Assembly (NCBI RefSeq): GCF_050947335.1
Contig: NW_027473595.1
Coordinates: 124,001-188,000, forward strand
DNA: 64,000 nucleotides
Reading direction: 5' to 3'
Origin: Megachile rotundata
Taxonomy: Eukaryota > Arthropoda > Insecta > Hymenoptera > Megachilidae
Shown here in pieces: positions 29,975-45,558 of this stretch. The position numbers and the translations under genes were made by a program. Below the pieces are notes generated by a model. The model ran no database searches. It was not told the origin of the DNA and saw only the letters and a program-made list of their open reading frames with translations. The number at the start of each line of letters is the position of its first letter. Position 1 is the stretch's first letter.

Positions 29975-31922
29975 TATTATTATCAATCTAACTCATATTA
30001 TTAGCCATATTATGCTTATATGATAGATTGAACGACAATTTCTATACTTGTTACTCTCATTATTATCAATCTAACTCATATTATTAGCCATATTATGCTT
30101 ATATGATCGATAGAACGACAATTACTATACTTATTACTCTTATTATCACCAATCTAACTCATATTATTAGCCATATTATGCTTATATTATCGATAGAACG
30201 ACAATTACTATACTTGTTACTCTTATTATTATCAATCTAACTCATATTATTAGCCATATTATGCTTATATGATCGATTGAACGACAATTTCTATACTTGT
30301 TACTCTCATTATAATCAATCTACCTCATATTATTAGCCATATTATGCTTATATTATCCATAGAACGACAATTACTATACTTGTTACTCTTATTATTATCA
30401 ATCTAACTCATATTATTAGCCATATTATGCTTATATGATCGATAGAACGACAATTTCTAAACCTGTTACTCTCATTATTATCAACCTAACTCATATTATT
30501 AGCCATATTATGCTTATATGATCGATAGAATAGCAATTACTATACATATTACTCTTACTTTTATCAATCTAACTCATATTATTGGCCATGTTATGCTTAT
30601 ATGATCGATTGAACGACAATTACTATACTTATTACTCTTATTATTATCAATCTAACTCATATTATTGGCCATATTATGTGGATATGATCGATAGGACGAC
30701 AATTACTATACTCATTACTCTTATTATTATCAATCTCACTCATATTATTCCCCATATTATGCAGATATGATCGATAGAACGACAATTACTATACTTATTA
30801 CTCTTATTATTATCAATCTAACTCATATTATAAGCCATATTATGCTTATATGATCGATAGAATGACAATTACTATTCTTATTACTGTTATTATTATCAAT
30901 CTAACTCATATTATTAGCCATATTATGCTTATATGATCGATAGAATGACAATTACTATTCTTATTACTGTTATTATTATCAATCTAACTCATATTATTAG
31001 CCATATAATGCTTATATGATCGATAGAACGACAATTACTATACTTATTATTGTTATTATTATCAATCTAACTCATATTATTAGCCATATTATGCTTATAT
31101 GATCGATAGAACGAAAATTGCTATACTTGTTACTCTTATTATTATCAATCTAACTCATATTATTAGCCATATTATGCTTATATGATCGATAGAACGACAA
31201 TTACTATACTTATTATTGTTATTATTATCAATCTAACTCATATTATTAGCCATATTATGCTTATATGATCGATAGAACGACAATTACTATACATATTACT
31301 CTTATTATTATCAATGTAACTCATATTATTAGCCATATTATGCTTATATGATCGATTGAACGACAATTTCTATACTTGTTACTCTTATTGTTATCAATCT
31401 AACTCATATTATTAGTCATATTATGCTTATATTATCGATAGAACGACAATTACTATACTTGTTACTCTTATTATTATCAATCTAACTCATATTATTGGCC
31501 ATATTATGTGGATATGATAGATAGGACGACAATTACTATACTCTTTACTCTTATTATTATCAATCTAACTTATATTATTAGCCATATAATGCTGATATGA
31601 TCGATTGAACGACAATTTCTAAACCTGTTACTCTCATTATTATCAATCTAACTCATATTATTAGCCATATTATGCTTATATGATCGATAGAACGACAATT
31701 ACTATACTTATTACTCTTATTATCACCAATCTAACTCATATTATTAGCCATATTATGCTTATATTATCGATAGAAGGACAATTACTATACTTGTTACTCT
31801 TGTTATTATCAATCTAACTCATATTATTGGCCATATTATGTGGATATGATCCATAGGACGACAATTACTATACTCATTACTCTTATTATTATCAATCTCA
31901 CTCATATTATTCACCATATTAT
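29975..31922 (+). repeat. A-type segment (partner 33212-35076), longer copy
   Basis: Repeated at +3237 bp (39 x 83) up to about 30779 and at +3154 bp (38 x 83) from 30863. The difference is one whole monomer (30780-30862) that the partner lacks. Shared markers are GATAGATTGAAC, TTATAATCAATCTACC, TATCCATAGAAC, ATTCCCCATATT, GAAAATTGCTATAC and GATCCATAGGAC. Confidence 0.9.
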
Positions 31923-33211
31923 GCAGATATGATCGATAGAACGACAATTACTATACTTATTACTCTTATTATTATCAATCTAACTCATATTATTAGCCAT
32001 TATATGCTTATATTATCGATAGAACGACAATTACTATACTTGTTACTCTTATTATTATTAATCTAACTCATATTATTAGCCATATTATGCTTATATGATC
32101 GATAGAACGACAATTACTATACATATTACTCTTATTATTATCAATCTAACTCATATTATTAGCCATATTATGCTTATATGATCGATTGAACGACAATTAC
32201 TATACTTGTTACTCTTATTATTATCAATCTAACTCATATTATTAGAAATGTTAAGCTTATATGATCGATAGAACGACAATTACTATACTTATTACTCTTA
32301 TTATTATAAATCTAACTCATATTATTGGCCACATTATGTGGATATGATCGATAGGACGACAATTACTATACTTATTACTCTTATTATTATCAATCTAACT
32401 CATGTTATTAGCCATATTATGCTTATATTATCGATAGAACGACAATTACTATACTTGTTACTCTCATTATTATCAATCTAACTCATATTATTAGCCATAT
32501 TATGCTTATATGATCGATAGAACGACAATTACTATACTTGTTACTCATATTATTATCAATCTAACTCATATTATTAGCGATATTATGCTTATATGATCGA
32601 TTGAACGACAATTACTATACTTGTTACTCTTATTATTATCAATCTAACTCATATTATTAGCCATATTATGCTTATATTATCGATAGAACGACAATTACTA
32701 TACTTGTTACTCTCATTATTATCAATCTAACTCATATTATTAGCCATATTATGCTTATATGATCGATAGAACGACAATTACTATACTTATTACTCCTATT
32801 ATTATCAATCTAACTCATATTATTAGCCATATTATGCTTATATTATCAATAGAACGACAATTACTATACTTGTTACTCTTATTATTATTTAGCTAACTCA
32901 TATTATTAGCCATATTATGCTTATATGATCGATAGAACGACAATTACTATACTTATTACTCCTATTATTATCAATCTAACTCATATTATTAGCCATATTA
33001 TGCTTATATTATCGATAGAACAACAATTACTATACTTGTTACTCTTGTTATTATTAATCTAACTCATATTATTAGCCATATTATGCTTATATGATCGATT
33101 GAACGAAGATTACTGCACTTATTACTCTTATTATTACCAATCTAACTCATATTATTAGCCATATTATGCTTATATTATCGATAGAACGACAATTACTATA
33201 CTTGTTACTCT

Positions 33212-35076
33212 TATTATTATCAATCTAACTCATATTATTAGCCATATTATGCTTATATGATAGATTGAACGACAATTTCTATACTTGTTACTCTCATTAT
33301 TATCAATCTAACTCATATTATTAGCCATATTATGCTTATATGATCGATAGAACGACAATTACTATACTTATTACTCTTATTATCACCAATCTAACTCATA
33401 TTATTAGCCATATTATGCTTATATTATCGATAGAACGACAATTACTATACTTGTTACTCTTATTATTATCAATCTAACTCATATTATTAGCCATATTATG
33501 CTTATATGATCGATTGAACGACAATTTCTATACTTGTTACTCTCATTATAATCAATCTACCTCATATTATTAGCCATATTATGCTTATATTATCCATAGA
33601 ACGACAATTACTATACTTGTTACTCTTATTATTATCAATCTAACTCATATTATTAGCCATATTATGCTTATATGATCGATAGAACGACAATTTCTAAACC
33701 TGTTACTCTCATTATTATCAACCTAACTCATATTATTAGCCATATTATGCTTATATGATCGATAGAATAGCAATTACTATACATATTACTCTTACTTTTA
33801 TCAATCTAACTCATATTATTGGCCATGTTATGCTTATATGATCGATTGAACGACAATTACTATACTTATTACTCTTATTATTATCAATCTAACTCATATT
33901 ATTGGCCATATTATGTGGATATGATCGATAGGACGACAATTACTATACTCATTACTCTTATTATTATCAATCTCACTCATATTATTCCCCATATTATGCA
34001 GATATGATCGATAGAATGACAATTACTATTCTTATTACTGTTATTATTATCAATCTAACTCATATTATTAGCCATATTATGCTTATATGATCGATAGAAT
34101 GACAATTACTATTCTTATTACTGTTATTATTATCAATCTAACTCATATTATTAGCCATATAATGCTTATATGATCGATAGAACGACAATTACTATACTTA
34201 TTATTGTTATTATTATCAATCTAACTCATATTATTAGCCATATTATGCTTATATGATCGATAGAACGAAAATTGCTATACTTGTTACTCTTATTATTATC
34301 AATCTAACTCATATTATTAGCCATATTATGCTTATATGATCGATAGAACGACAATTACTATACTTATTATTGTTATTATTATCAATCTAACTCATATTAT
34401 TAGCCATATTATGCTTATATGATCGATAGAACGACAATTACTATACATATTACTCTTATTATTATCAATGTAACTCATATTATTAGCCATATTATGCTTA
34501 TATGATCGATTGAACGACAATTTCTATACTTGTTACTCTTATTGTTATCAATCTAACTCATATTATTAGTCATATTATGCTTATATTATCGATAGAACGA
34601 CAATTACTATACTTGTTACTCTTATTATTATCAATCTAACTCATATTATTGGCCATATTATGTGGATATGATAGATAGGACGACAATTACTATACTCTTT
34701 ACTCTTATTATTATCAATCTAACTTATATTATTAGCCATATAATGCTGATATGATCGATTGAACGACAATTTCTAAACCTGTTACTCTCATTATTATCAA
34801 TCTAACTCATATTATTAGCCATATTATGCTTATATGATCGATAGAACGACAATTACTATACTTATTACTCTTATTATCACCAATCTAACTCATATTATTA
34901 GCCATATTATGCTTATATTATCGATAGAAGGACAATTACTATACTTGTTACTCTTGTTATTATCAATCTAACTCATATTATTGGCCATATTATGTGGATA
35001 TGATCCATAGGACGACAATTACTATACTCATTACTCTTATTATTATCAATCTCACTCATATTATTCACCATATTAT
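33212..35076 (+). repeat. A-type segment (partner 29975-31922), one monomer shorter
   Basis: Second copy of the dispersed A-type segment. Just upstream, 33090-33210 matches the A1 end near 10600-10720 (GAAGATTACTGCAC followed by GATAGATTGAAC). It ends at the chimeric junction into block B2. Confidence 0.9.
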
Positions 35077-38000
35077 GCTTATATGATCGACAGAACGACA
35101 ATTACTATACTTATTGCACTCACTATTATCAATCTAACTCATATTATTAACCATATTATGCAGATATGATCGATAGCACGACATTTACTACACTTATTAC
35201 TCTTATTATTATCAACCTAACTCATATTATTAGCCATATTATGCTTATATGATCGATAGAACGACAATTTCTATACTTATTATTCATATTTTTATCAACC
35301 CAACTCATATTATTAGCCATATTATGCTTAAATCATCGATAGAACGACAATTACTATACTTATTACTCTTATTATTATGAATCTAACTCATATTATTAGC
35401 CATATTATGCTTATATGATCGATAGAACGACAATTACTATACTTATTACTCTTATTATTATAAATCTAACTCATAATATTAGCCATATTATGATTATATG
35501 ATCGATAGAACGACAAATACTATACTTATTACTCTTATTATTATCAATCTAACTCATATTATTAACCATATTATGCTTATATGATCGACAGAACGACAAT
35601 TACTATACTTATTGCACTCACTATTATCAATCTAACTCATATTATTAACCATATTATGCAGATATGATCGATAGCACGACATTTACTATACTTATTACTC
35701 TTATTATTATCAATCTAACTCATATTATTAACCATATTATGCTAATATGATCGATAGAACGACAATTACTATACTTATTATTCTTATTTTTATCAACCCA
35801 ACTCATATTATTAGCCATATTATGCTTAAATGATCGATAGAACGACATTTACTATACTTATTAATCTTATTATTATCAATCTAACTCATATTATTAGCCA
35901 TATTATGCTTATATGATCGATAGAACGACAATTACCATACTCACTACTCTTAGTATTATCAATCTAACTCATATTATTAGCCATATTATGCTTATATGAT
36001 CGACAGAACGACAATTACTATACTTATTGCACTCACTATTATCAATCTAACTCATATTATTAACCATATTATGCAGATATGATCGATAGAACGACAATTA
36101 CTATACTTATTACTCTTATTATTATGAATCTAACTCATATTATTAGCCATATTATGCTTATATGATCGATAGAACGACAATTACCATAGTCACTACTCTT
36201 ATTATTATCAATCTAACTCATATTATTAGCCATATTATGCTTATATGATCGATAGAACGACAATTACTATACTTATTACTCTTATTATTATAAATCTAAC
36301 TCATAATATTAGCCATATTATGATTATATGATCGATAGAACGACAAATACTATACTTATTACTCTTATTATTATCAATCTAACTCATATTATTAACCATA
36401 TTATGCTTATATGATCGACAGAACGACAATTACTATACTTATTGCACTCACTATTATTAATCTAACTCATATTATTAACCATATTATGCAGATATGATCG
36501 ATAGCACGACATTTACTACACTTATTACTCTTATTATTATCAACCTAACTCATATTATTAGCCATATTATGCTTATATGATCGATAGAACGACAATTTCT
36601 ATACTTATTGCACTCACTATTATCAATCTAACTCATATTATTAACCATATTATGCTAATATGATCGATAGAACGACAATTACTATACTTATTATTCTTAT
36701 TTTAATCAACCCAACTCATATTATTAGCCATATTATGCTTAAATGATCGATAGAACGACAATTACTATACTTATTACTCTTATTATTATGAATCTAACTC
36801 ATATTATTAGCCATGTTATGCTTACATGATCGATAGAACGACAATTACTATACTTATTACTCTTATTATTATATATCTAACTCATAATATTAGCCATATT
36901 ATGCTTAAATGATCGATAGAACGACAATTACTATACTTATTACTCTTATTATTATGAATCTAACTCATATTATTAGCCATATTATGCTTATATGATCGAT
37001 AGAACGACAATTACTATACTTATTATTCTTATTTTTATCAACCCAACTCATATTATTTGCCATATTATGCTTATATGATCGATAGAACGACAATTACTAT
37101 ACTTATTACTCTTATTATTATAAATCTAACTCATAATATTAGCCATATTATGCTTAAATGATCGATAGAACGACTATTACTATACTTATTACTCTTATTA
37201 TTATAAATCTAACTCATATTATTAGCCATATTATGTTTATATGATCGATAGAACTACAAATACTATACTTATTCCTCTTATTATTATCAATCTAACTCAT
37301 ATTATTAACAATATTATGCTAATATGATCGATAGGACGACAATTACTATACATATTACACTCACTATTATCAATCTAACTCATATTATTAACCATACAAT
37401 GCAGATATGATCGATAGAACGACAATTACTATTGTCATTACTCTTATTATTATCAATCTAACTCATATTATTTACCATATTATGCAGATATGATCGATAG
37501 AACTACAATTACTATACTCATTACTCTTATTATTATCAATCTAACTCATATTATTACCCATATTATGCTTATATGATCGATAGAACGACAATTACTATAC
37601 TTATTGCACTCACTATTATCAATATAACTCTTATTATTAACCATATTATGTAGATATGATCGATAGCACGACATTTACTACACTTATTACTCTTATTATT
37701 ATCAACCTAACTCATATTATTAGCCATATTATGCTTATATGATCGATAGAACGACAATTTCTATATTTATTATTCTTATTTTTATCAACCCAACTCATAT
37801 TATTAGCCATATTATGCTTAAATGATCGATAGAACGACAATTACTATACTTATTACTCTTATTATTATGAATCTAACTCATATTATTAGCCATATTATGC
37901 TTATATAATCGATAGAACGACAATTACCATACTCACTACTCTTATTATTATCAATCTAACTCATATTATTAGCCATATTATGCTTATATGATCGACAGAA

Positions 38001-41000
38001 CGACAATTACTATACTTATTACACTTACTATTATCAATCTAACTCATATTATTAGCCATATTATGCTTATATGATCGATAGAACGACAATTACTATACTT
38101 ATTACTCTTATTATTATAAATCTAACTCATATTATTAGCCATATTATGTTTATATGATCGATAGAACTACAAATACTATACTTATTCCTCTTATTATTAT
38201 CAATCTAACTCATATTATTAACAATATTATGCTAATATGATCGATAGAACGACAATTACTATACTTATTATTCTTATTTTTATCAACCCAACTCATATTA
38301 TTTGCATTATTATGCTTAAATGATCGATAGAACGACAATTACTATACTTATTACTCTTATTATTATGAATCTAACTCATATTATTAGCCATATTATGCTT
38401 ATATGATCGATAGAACGACAATTACCATACTCACTACTCTTATTATTATCAATCTAACTCATATTATTAGCCATATTATGCTTATATGATCGACAGAACG
38501 ACAATTACTATACTTATTACACTTACTATTATCAATCTCACTCATATTATTAACCATATTATGCAGATATGATCGATAGCACGACATTTACTATACTTAT
38601 TACTCTTATTATTATCAATCTAACTCATATTATGAACCATATTATGCTAATATGATCGATAGAACGACAATTACTATACTTATTACACTCACTATTATCA
38701 ATCTAACTCATATTATTAACCATATTATGCAGATATGATCGATAGAGCGACAATTACTATACTAATTAGTCTTATTATTATGAATATAACTCATATTATT
38801 AACCATATTATGCAGATATGATCGATGGAACGACAAATACTATACTCATTACTCTTATTATTATCAATCTAACACATATTATTACCCATATTATGCTTAT
38901 ATGATCGATAGAACGACAATTACTATACTTATTGCACTCACTATTATCAATATAACTCTTATTATTAACCATATTAAGTAGATATGATCGATAGCACGAC
39001 ATTTACTACACTTATTACTCTTATTATTATCAACCTAACTCATATTATTAGCCATATTATGCTTATATGATCGATAGAACGACAATTTCTATATTTATTA
39101 TTCTTATTTTTATCAACCCAACTCATATTATTAGCCATATTATGCTTAAATGATCGATAGAACGACAATTACTATACTTATTACTCTTATTATTATGAAT
39201 CTAACTCATATTATTAACCATATTATGCTTATATGATCGATAGAACGACAATTACCATACTCACTACTCTTATTATTATCAATCTAACTCATATTATTAG
39301 CCATATTATGCTTATATGATCGACAGAACGACAATTACTATACTTATTACACTTACTATTATCAATCTAACTCATATTATTAGCCATATTATGCTTATAT
39401 GATCGATAGAACGACAATTACTATACTTATTACTCTTGTTATTATAAATCGAACTCATATTATTAACCATATTATGCAGATATGATCGATAGCACGACAT
39501 TTACTATACTTATTACTCTTATTATTATCAATCTAACTCATATTATTAACAATATTATGCTAACATGATCGATAGAACGACAATTACCATACTCACTACT
39601 CTTATTATTATCAATCTAACTCATATTATTAGCCATGTTATGCTTATATGATCGACAGAACGACAATTACTATACTTATTACACTTACTATTATCAATCT
39701 AACTCATATTATTAGCCATATTATGCTTATATGATCGATAGAACGACAATTACTATACTTATTACTCTTATTATTATAAATCTAACTCATATTATTAGCC
39801 ATATTATGTTTATATGATCGATAGAACTACAAATACTATACTTATTCCTCTTATTATTATCAATCTAACTCATATTATTAACAATATTATGCTAATATGA
39901 TCGATAGAACGACAATTACTATACTTATTATTCTTATTTTTATCAACCCAACTCATATTATTTGCATTATTATGCTTAAATGATCGATAGAACGACAATT
40001 ACTATACTTATTACTCTTATTATTATGAATCTAACTCATATTATTAGCCATATTATGCTTATATGATCGATAGAACGACAATTACCATACTCACTACTCT
40101 TATTATTATCAATCTAACTCATATTATTAGCCATATTATGCTTATATGATCGACAGAACGACAATTACTATACTTATTACACTTACTATTATCAATCTCA
40201 CTCATATTATTAACCATATTATGCAGATATGATCGATAGCACGACATTTACTATACTTATTACTCTTATTATTATCAATCTAACTCATATTATGAACCAT
40301 ATTATGCTAATATGATCGATAGAACGACAATTACTATACTTATTACACTCACTATTATCAATCTAACTCATATTATTAACCATATTATGCAGATATGATC
40401 GATAGAGCGACAATTACTATACTAATTAGTCTTATTATTATGAATATAACTCATATTATTAACCATATTATGCAGATATGATCGATGGAACGACAAATAC
40501 TATACTTATTACTCTTATTATTATCAATCTAACTCATATTATTAACCATATTATGCTAATATGATCGATAGAACGACAATTACTATACTTGTTACACTCA
40601 CTATTATCAATCTAACTCATATTATTAACCATATTATGCAGATATGATCTATAGCACGACATTTACTATACTTATTACTCTTATTATTATCAATCTAACT
40701 CATATTATTAACCATACTATGCTAATATGATCGATAGAACGACAATTACTATACTTGTTACACTCACTATTATCAATCTAACTCATATTATTAACCATAT
40801 TATGCAGATATGATCGATAGCACGACATTTACTATACTTATTACTCTTATTATTATCAATCTAACTCATATTATTACCCATATTATGCTTATATGATCGA
40901 TAGCACGACATTTACTATACTTATTAATCTTATTATTATCAACCCAACTCATATTATTAGCCATATTATGCTTATATGATCGATAGAACGACAATTACCA

Positions 41001-44000
41001 TACTCACTACTCTTATTATTATCAATCTAACTCATATTATTAGCCATATTATGCTTGTATGATCGACAGAACGACAATTACTATACTTATTACACTTACT
41101 ATTATCAATCTAACTCATATTATTAACCATATATGCAGATATGATCGATAGCACGACATTTACTATACTTATTACTCTTATTATTATCAATCTAACTCAT
41201 ATTATTAACCATATTATGCTAATATGATCGATAGAACGACAATTACTATACTTATTATTCTTATTTTTATCAACCCACTCATATTATTAGCCATATTATG
41301 CTTAAATGATCGATAGAACGACAATTACTATACTTATTACTCTTATTATTATGAATGTAACTCATATTATTAGCCATATTATGCTTATATGATCGATAGA
41401 ACGACAATTACCATAGTCACTACTCTTATTATTATCAATCTAACTCATATTATTAGCCATATTATGCAGATATGATCGATAGAACTACAATTACTATACT
41501 CATTACTCTTATTATTATCAATCTAACTCATATTATTACCCATATTATGCTTATATGATCGATAGAACGACAATTACTATACTTATTACACTTACTATTA
41601 TCAATCTCACTCATATTATTAACCATATTATGCAGATATGATCGATAGCACGACATTTAGTATACTTATTACACTTATTATTATCAATCTAACTCATATT
41701 ATTAACCATATTATGCTAATATGATCGATAGAACGACAATTACTATACTTATTACACTCACTATTATCAATCTAACTCATATTATTATCCATATTATGCA
41801 GATATGATCGATAGAGCGACAATTACTATACTTATTACTCTTATTATTATGAATCTAACTCATATTATTAACCATATTATGCAGATATGATCGATAGAAC
41901 TACAATTACTATACTCATTACTCTTATTATTATCAATCTAACACATATTATTAGCCATATTATGCTTATATGATCGATAGAACGACAATTTCTATATTTA
42001 TTATTCTTATTTTTATCAACCCAACTCATATTATTAGCCATATTATGCTTAAATGATCGATAGAACGACAATTACTATACTTATTACTCTTATTATTATG
42101 AATCTAACTCATATTATTAGCCATATTATGCTTATATGATCGATAGAACGACAATTACCATACTCACTACTCTTATTATTATCAATCTAACTCATATTAT
42201 TAGCCATATTATGCTTATATGATCGACAGAACGACAATTACTATACTTATTACACTTACTATTATCAATCTAACTCATATTATTAGCCATATTATGCTTA
42301 TATGATCGATAGAACGACAATTACTATACTTATTACTCTTGTTATTATAAATCGAACTCATATTATTAACCATATTATGCAGATATGACCGATAGCACGA
42401 CATTTACTATACTTATTACTCTTATTATTATCAATCTAACTCATATTATTAACAATATTATGCTAATATGATCGATAGAACGACAATTACTATACTTATT
42501 ATTCTTATTTTTATCAACCCAACTCATATTATTTGCCATATTATGCTTAAATGATCGATAGAACGACAATTACTATACTTATTACTCTTATTATTATGAA
42601 TCTAACTCATATTATTAGCCATATTATGCTTATATGATCGATAGAACGACAATTACCATACTCACTACTCTTATTATTATCAATCTAACTCATATTATTA
42701 GCCATATTATGCTTATATGATCGACAGAACGACAATTACTATACTTATTACACTTACTATTATCAATCTCACTCATATTATTAACCATATTATGCAGATA
42801 TGATCGATAGCACGACATTTACTATACTTATTACTCTTATTATTATCAATCTAACTCATATTATGAACCATATTATGCTAATATGATCGATAGAACGACA
42901 ATTACTATACTTATTACACTCACTATTATCAATCTAACTCATATTATTAACCATATTATGCAGATATGATCGATAGAGCGACAATTACTATACTAATTAG
43001 TCTTATTATTATGAATATAACTCATATTATTAACCATATTATGCAGATATGATCGATGGAACGACAAATACTATACTTATTACTCTTATTATTATCAATC
43101 TAACTCATATTATTAACCATATTATGCTAATATGATCGATAGAACGACAATTACTATACTTGTTACACTCACTATTATCAATCTAACTCATATTATTAAC
43201 CATATTATGCAGATATGATCTATAGCACGACATTTACTATACTTATTACTCTTATTATTATCAATCTAACTCATATTATTAACCATACTATGCTAATATG
43301 ATCGATAGAACGACAATTACTATACTTGTTACACTCACTATTATCAATCTAACTCATATTATTAACCATATTATGCAGATATGATCGATAGCACGACATT
43401 TACTATACTTATTACTCTTATTATTATCAATCTAACTCATATTATTAGACATATTATGCTTAAATGATCGATAGCACGACATTTACTATACTTATTAATC
43501 TTATTATTATCAACCCAACTCATATTATTAGCCATATTATGCTTATATGATCGATAGAACGACAATTACCATACTCACTACTCTTATTATTATCAATCTA
43601 ACTCATATTATTAGCCATATTATGCTTGTATGATCGACAGAACGACAATTACTATACTTATTACACTTACTATTATCAATCTAACTCATATTATTAACCA
43701 TATATGCAGATATGATCGATAGCACGACATTTACTATACTTATTACTCTTATTATTATCAATCTAACTCATATTATTAACCATATTATGCTAATATGATC
43801 GATAGAACGACAATTACTATACTTATTATTCTTATTTTTATCAACCCACTCATATTATTAGCCATATTATGCTTAAATGATCGATAGAACGACAATTACT
43901 ATACTTATTACTCTTATTATTATGAATGTAACTCATATTATTAGCCATATTATGCTTATATGATCGATAGAACGACAATTACCATAGTCACTACTCTTAT

Positions 44001-45458
44001 TATTATCAATCTAACTCATATTATTAGCCATATTATGCAGATATGATCGATAGAACTACAATTACTATACTCATTACTCTTATTATTATCAATCTAACTC
44101 ATATTATTACCCATATTATGCTTATATGATCGATAGAACGACAATTACTATACTTATTACACTTACTATTATCAATCTCACTCATATTATTAACCATATT
44201 ATGCAGATATGATCGATAGCACGACATTTAGTATACTTATTACACTTATTATTATCAATCTAACTCATATTATTAACCATATTATGCTAATATGATCGAT
44301 AGAACGACAATTACTATACTTATTACACTCACTATTATCAATCTAACTCATATTATTATCCATATTATGCAGATATGATCGATAGAGCGACAATTACTAT
44401 ACTTATTACTCTTATTATTATGAATCTAACTCATATTATTAACCATATTATGCAGATATGATCGATAGAACTACAATTACTATACTCATTACTCTTATTA
44501 TTATCAATCTAACACATATTATTACCCATATTATGCTTATATGATCGATAGAACGACAATTACTATACTTATTGCACTCACTATTATCAATATAACTCTT
44601 ATTATTAACCATATTAAGTAGATATGATCGATAGCACGACATTTACTACACTTATTACTCTTATTATTATCAACCTAACTCATATTATTAGCCATATTAT
44701 GCTTATATGATCGATAGAACGACAATTTCTATATTTATTATTCTTATTTTTATCAACCCAACTCATATTATTAGCCATATTATGCTTAAATGATCGATAG
44801 AACGACAATTACTATACTTATTACTCTTATTATTATGAATCTAACTCATATTATTAGCCATATTATGCTTATATGATCGATAGAACGACAATTACCATAC
44901 TCACTACTCTTATTATTATCAATCTAACTCATATTATTAGCCATATTATGCTTATATGATCGACAGAACGACAATTACTATACTTATTACACTTACTATT
45001 ATCAATCTAACTCATATTATTAGCCATATTATGCTTATATGATCGACAGAACCACAATTACTATACTTATTGCACTCACTATTATCAATCTAACTCATAT
45101 TATTAACCATATTATGCAGATATGATCGATAGCACGACATTTACTATACTTATTACTCTTATTATTATCAATCTAACTCATATTATTAACCATATTATGC
45201 TAATATGATCGATAGAACGACAATTACTATACTTATTATTCTTATTTTTATCAACCCAACTCATATTATTAGCCATATTATGCTTAAATGATCGATAGAA
45301 CGACATTTACTATACTTATTAATCTTATTATTATCAATCTAACTCATATTATTAGCCATATTATGCTTATATGATCGACAGAACGACAATTACTATACTT
45401 ATTGCACTCACTATTATCAATCTAACTCATATTATTAACCATATTATGCTTATATGAT
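35067..45458 (+). repeat. Block B2: second copy of 12744-23135
   Basis: This stretch is a copy of 12744-23135 at a constant offset of 22323 bp. All rare markers that I compared are present in both: GAATGTAAC, CAACCCACTC, ACCATATATGCAG, ATTAGACATATTATG, and CAGAACCACAATT near 45050 (partner 22727). I saw no difference at the places compared, though I did not align every base. The offset is 269 monomers minus 4 bp, explained by four shared 1-bp deletions lying between partners. The copy runs up to the N gap, so its true end is unknown. Confidence 0.93.
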
Positions 45459-45558
45459 NNNNNNNNNNNNNNNNNNNNNNNNNNNNNNNNNNNNNNNNNN
45501 NNNNNNNNNNNNNNNNNNNNNNNNNNNNNNNNNNNNNNNNNNNNNNNNNNNNNNNNNN
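45459..45558. other. Assembly gap, 100 Ns
   Basis: Exactly 100 Ns separate block B2 from block C. The left flank stops at monomer position 5 (ATGAT) and the right flank resumes at position 48 (CGATCTAAC). A true array gap should therefore be 42 bp plus a multiple of 83. A length of 100 does not fit, so the Ns are a placeholder and the real missing length is unknown. The variant family also changes across the gap. Confidence 0.97.

Larger units (their letters stand above)
26450..35066 (+). repeat. Block A2: A-type monomers
   Basis: A-type variants return. The first monomers (ATTATCAATAGAAC, then TATTTAGCTAAC, then ATTATGAGCC near 26843) repeat the order seen at about 300-470 in block A1. Unlike the start of A1, this block is in clean 83-bp phase. 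It contains a perfect-spacing 913-bp tandem duplication and a 38/39-monomer dispersed duplication. It ends at a sharp switch to B-type sequence at 35067-35077. Confidence 0.85.

Noticed and set aside
30582..30770. 62-codon open frame, duplicated at 33819-34007
   Set aside because: Identical because the underlying satellite segment is duplicated at 3237 bp. The frame spans just over two monomers and shows no coding features.
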